Below, piece after piece: positions 62,896-64,000 of a DNA stretch of 64,000 nt (within the stretch, counting starts at the first letter, position 1; the number at the start of each line of letters is the position of its first letter). This stretch comes from Opisthocomus hoazin. Its lineage: Eukaryota; Chordata; Aves; Opisthocomiformes; Opisthocomidae. The position numbers and the translations under genes are program-made. Location of the stretch: contig NC_134420.1 of the NCBI RefSeq assembly GCF_030867145.1, positions 11,180,823 through 11,244,822 on the forward strand, read 5' to 3'. The notes under the pieces were generated by a model that saw only the letters and a list, made by a program, of their open reading frames with translations, was not told the origin of the DNA and made no database searches.

Positions 62896-64000
62896 CACCT
62901 GTTTTTCTGAGCTCCTGCAAAGAGATTATTAACTAGGGTTCGCCCTACTTCAGCATGAACTCTGAATCACTGCTTAGAGGGTAATGTGGCTTTAGATGGT
63001 TTTGCGGATTAAGAATTCCATTTTAATTGCCCTCTCTGTTAAAGGGTAGTTCAAGTCTGCTCTGACAAAATGCGTGATAAGCCTGCATATCCTCACAGTG
63101 GTTCAGTTTAATTTTCTAGTGTGCTTCCCGTATTTAAACCAACTAGAGTGCTTTAGCTATTGAAAAATAGTGAGTCATACATTTTGATACTATAAAATGT
63201 GGCACCTGCAAAACTCTGGTTTCTCACAGCATGGTTAGAAATATTATCAGGGCTAGGATCAAAGTGCTGCTTTAACAAAGGCCTGATCACACGGGGCTTT
63301 ATTAGGATTTGCTGGGATTTTGTCACAGGACTGCTATGTGTGTGTTTGAGTACTCCACACCCCCCCCCCCACCTTTTGTGGGATAGTTGGTTATACCATG
63401 ATGCATAAATGTAAATGTGCAGATGAGATAAAGAGGTTCTTTTTTTTTTTTTTTCTTGAAGTTTGACCATTTCTTGGGAAGTTTAACTGTGGTAGTAATG
63501 AATATCATCATGTATAAACAAGGGTCAGACTTTGGTTTCAGGTTAGATTTTAATTATAGGCTGTAATCTGTAATCCACATTTCTGATAATCTTTTGGCAT
63601 ATCTTGTACTTATTAAAATGGTTATAGAATATATAACAATGCGTAATGGTTATGCACATATATATGAGAAAAGGTGCAAAGGTTTTCCTAAATTGTTGAT
63701 TTTCTTGAGAGTGAGGTTTGCAGATCTCACTCTTGCAAACTTTTGCACATTTCACTTTCATGGTACAGAATTTACCTTGCTCTATTAGAAAAGTCAAACA
63801 AGTAGGGAGATATGCTAGCCATGGTGAAATGCTATATATCTTAATACGTTCAGAATTGCACTAGAAGTCCTGAGGAAAATTCTGTTTCCTTTTAATGAAA
63901 GTGTTTGGATCATCTTTATTCTTGGGCTGTAAATCTGAGGTTTCCAGCCGCAAGCAAGGCTTGCAGTTCTTTTACCTTTTTCAATAGACCTCTGGCTGAC

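Overview
This is vertebrate nuclear DNA, and almost certainly from a bird. It carries many CR1 LINE fragments whose 3' ends are built of short ATTCTATG-like repeats, ERVL-type and chimeric retroviral remnants, and a parathyroid hormone gene whose 88-residue mature product is of the avian type (mammals have 84). There is no bacterial gene organisation, and most open frames in the window are chance or transposon-derived. I cannot fix the species. Several residues of the hormone differ from the chicken sequence as I remember it.

Layout. 1-2004: 3' part of an internally deleted endogenous retrovirus (+ strand), with a Gag capsid frame running into an Env transmembrane frame, then a polypurine tract and LTR. 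3060-5900: decayed ERVL-like provirus on the - strand (LTR, internal region, protease, partial reverse transcriptase) split by a CR1 fragment. 7703-9037 (-) and about 14640-16857 (+): two defective CR1 copies that share a 1,250-bp inverted repeat at about 99.7% identity. 18079-19262 (-): a fairly intact CR1 fragment. 24306-25607 (+): an old CR1. 26619-27282 (-): a solo LTR. 27283-37090: long gene-free stretch upstream of PTH.

The two real host genes are both on the + strand. PTH (promoter about 37099-37172, exons about 37173-37286, 38457-38547 and 39320 to about 41300) is complete, encodes a 119-residue preprohormone, and has a promoter with a vitamin D response element identical to the one described for chicken PTH. 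A young solo LTR (42083-42495, with a 5-bp target duplication) lies between the genes. BTBD10 begins in a CpG island (44940-45870). Its first exon ends at a GT donor at 45460, and the first coding exon (52836-52965) encodes the conserved N-terminus. The rest of the gene continues beyond the right edge; the last 11 kb is intron 2 with a CR1 fragment and two candidate regulatory patches. PTH followed by BTBD10 on the same strand matches the order known in human.

I found no undescribed gene system. The observations most worth following up are the near-identical inverted CR1 pair with shared disabling lesions, the Gag-Env fused open frame, the CRE-bearing solo LTR between PTH and BTBD10, and the cis-elements of the two host promoters.
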